From Dehalococcoidia bacterium (GTDB lineage Bacteria > Chloroflexota > Dehalococcoidia > UBA1151 > UBA1328), in assembly GCA_030745955.1 (NCBI GenBank), contig JASLNQ010000143.1:1-6006 (forward strand): a stretch of DNA of 6,006 nucleotides, read 5' to 3'. The notes beneath the pieces were generated by a model, which saw only the letters and a program-made list of their open reading frames with translations, was not told the origin of the DNA and did not search any database. Every line of letters starts with the position of its first letter. Position 1 is the stretch's first letter. Positions 5,985 through 6,006 of the stretch are shown here, one piece after another. A program made the position numbers and the translations under genes.

Positions 5985-6006
5985 CACTAAAAATACCACA
6001 CCTGCT

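Overview
The window carries four intact protein genes, the first 113 bases of a fifth, and a central stretch (about 1294-2431) of three broken genes. It is G+C-rich, uses ATG and GTG starts, and most starts have a clear purine-rich ribosome binding site. The content (enolase-superfamily acid-sugar dehydratases, an HpcH/HpaI aldolase, a DUF362 protein, an aldo/keto reductase and L-2-hydroxyglutarate oxidase) resembles the accessory catabolic regions of free-living heterotrophs. SAR202-type marine Chloroflexota, known for expanded enolase-superfamily paralogues, are a reasonable guess. That is inference from gene content and protein style; no phylogenetic marker is present.

Layout. 1-113 (minus): start of an enolase-superfamily (mandelate racemase/muconate lactonizing type) gene running off the left edge. 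277-1056 (minus): HpcH/HpaI-type aldolase. 1057-1293: no gene seen, only a small inverted repeat at 1093-1108. 1294-1461 (minus): a previously easy-to-miss C-terminal remnant of another enolase-superfamily gene. 1539-about 2120 (plus): N-terminal half of a membrane sensor protein. 2078-2431 (minus): 5' part of a secreted lipoprotein gene. The sensor and lipoprotein genes face each other and both lose their recognisable 3' parts at the same place, about 2080-2130. 2602-3495 (minus): DUF362 protein. 3674-4666 (plus): aldo/keto reductase, divergent from DUF362. 4698-5951 (minus): L-2-hydroxyglutarate oxidase, convergent with the reductase.

How the genes may work together. An enolase-superfamily dehydratase followed by an HpcH/HpaI aldolase is the usual pairing for non-phosphorylated acid-sugar breakdown: the dehydratase makes a 2-keto-3-deoxy acid and the aldolase cleaves it to pyruvate (or a related keto acid) plus an aldehyde. 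An aldo/keto reductase could handle such an aldehyde, and LhgO returns L-2-hydroxyglutarate to 2-oxoglutarate. Whether these last two belong to the same pathway cannot be told from the sequence.

I found no CRISPR array, tRNA, rRNA, transposase or convincing new multi-gene system. The most unusual content is the gene-remnant scar at 1294-2431 and the promoter architecture of lhgO, which looks leaderless.
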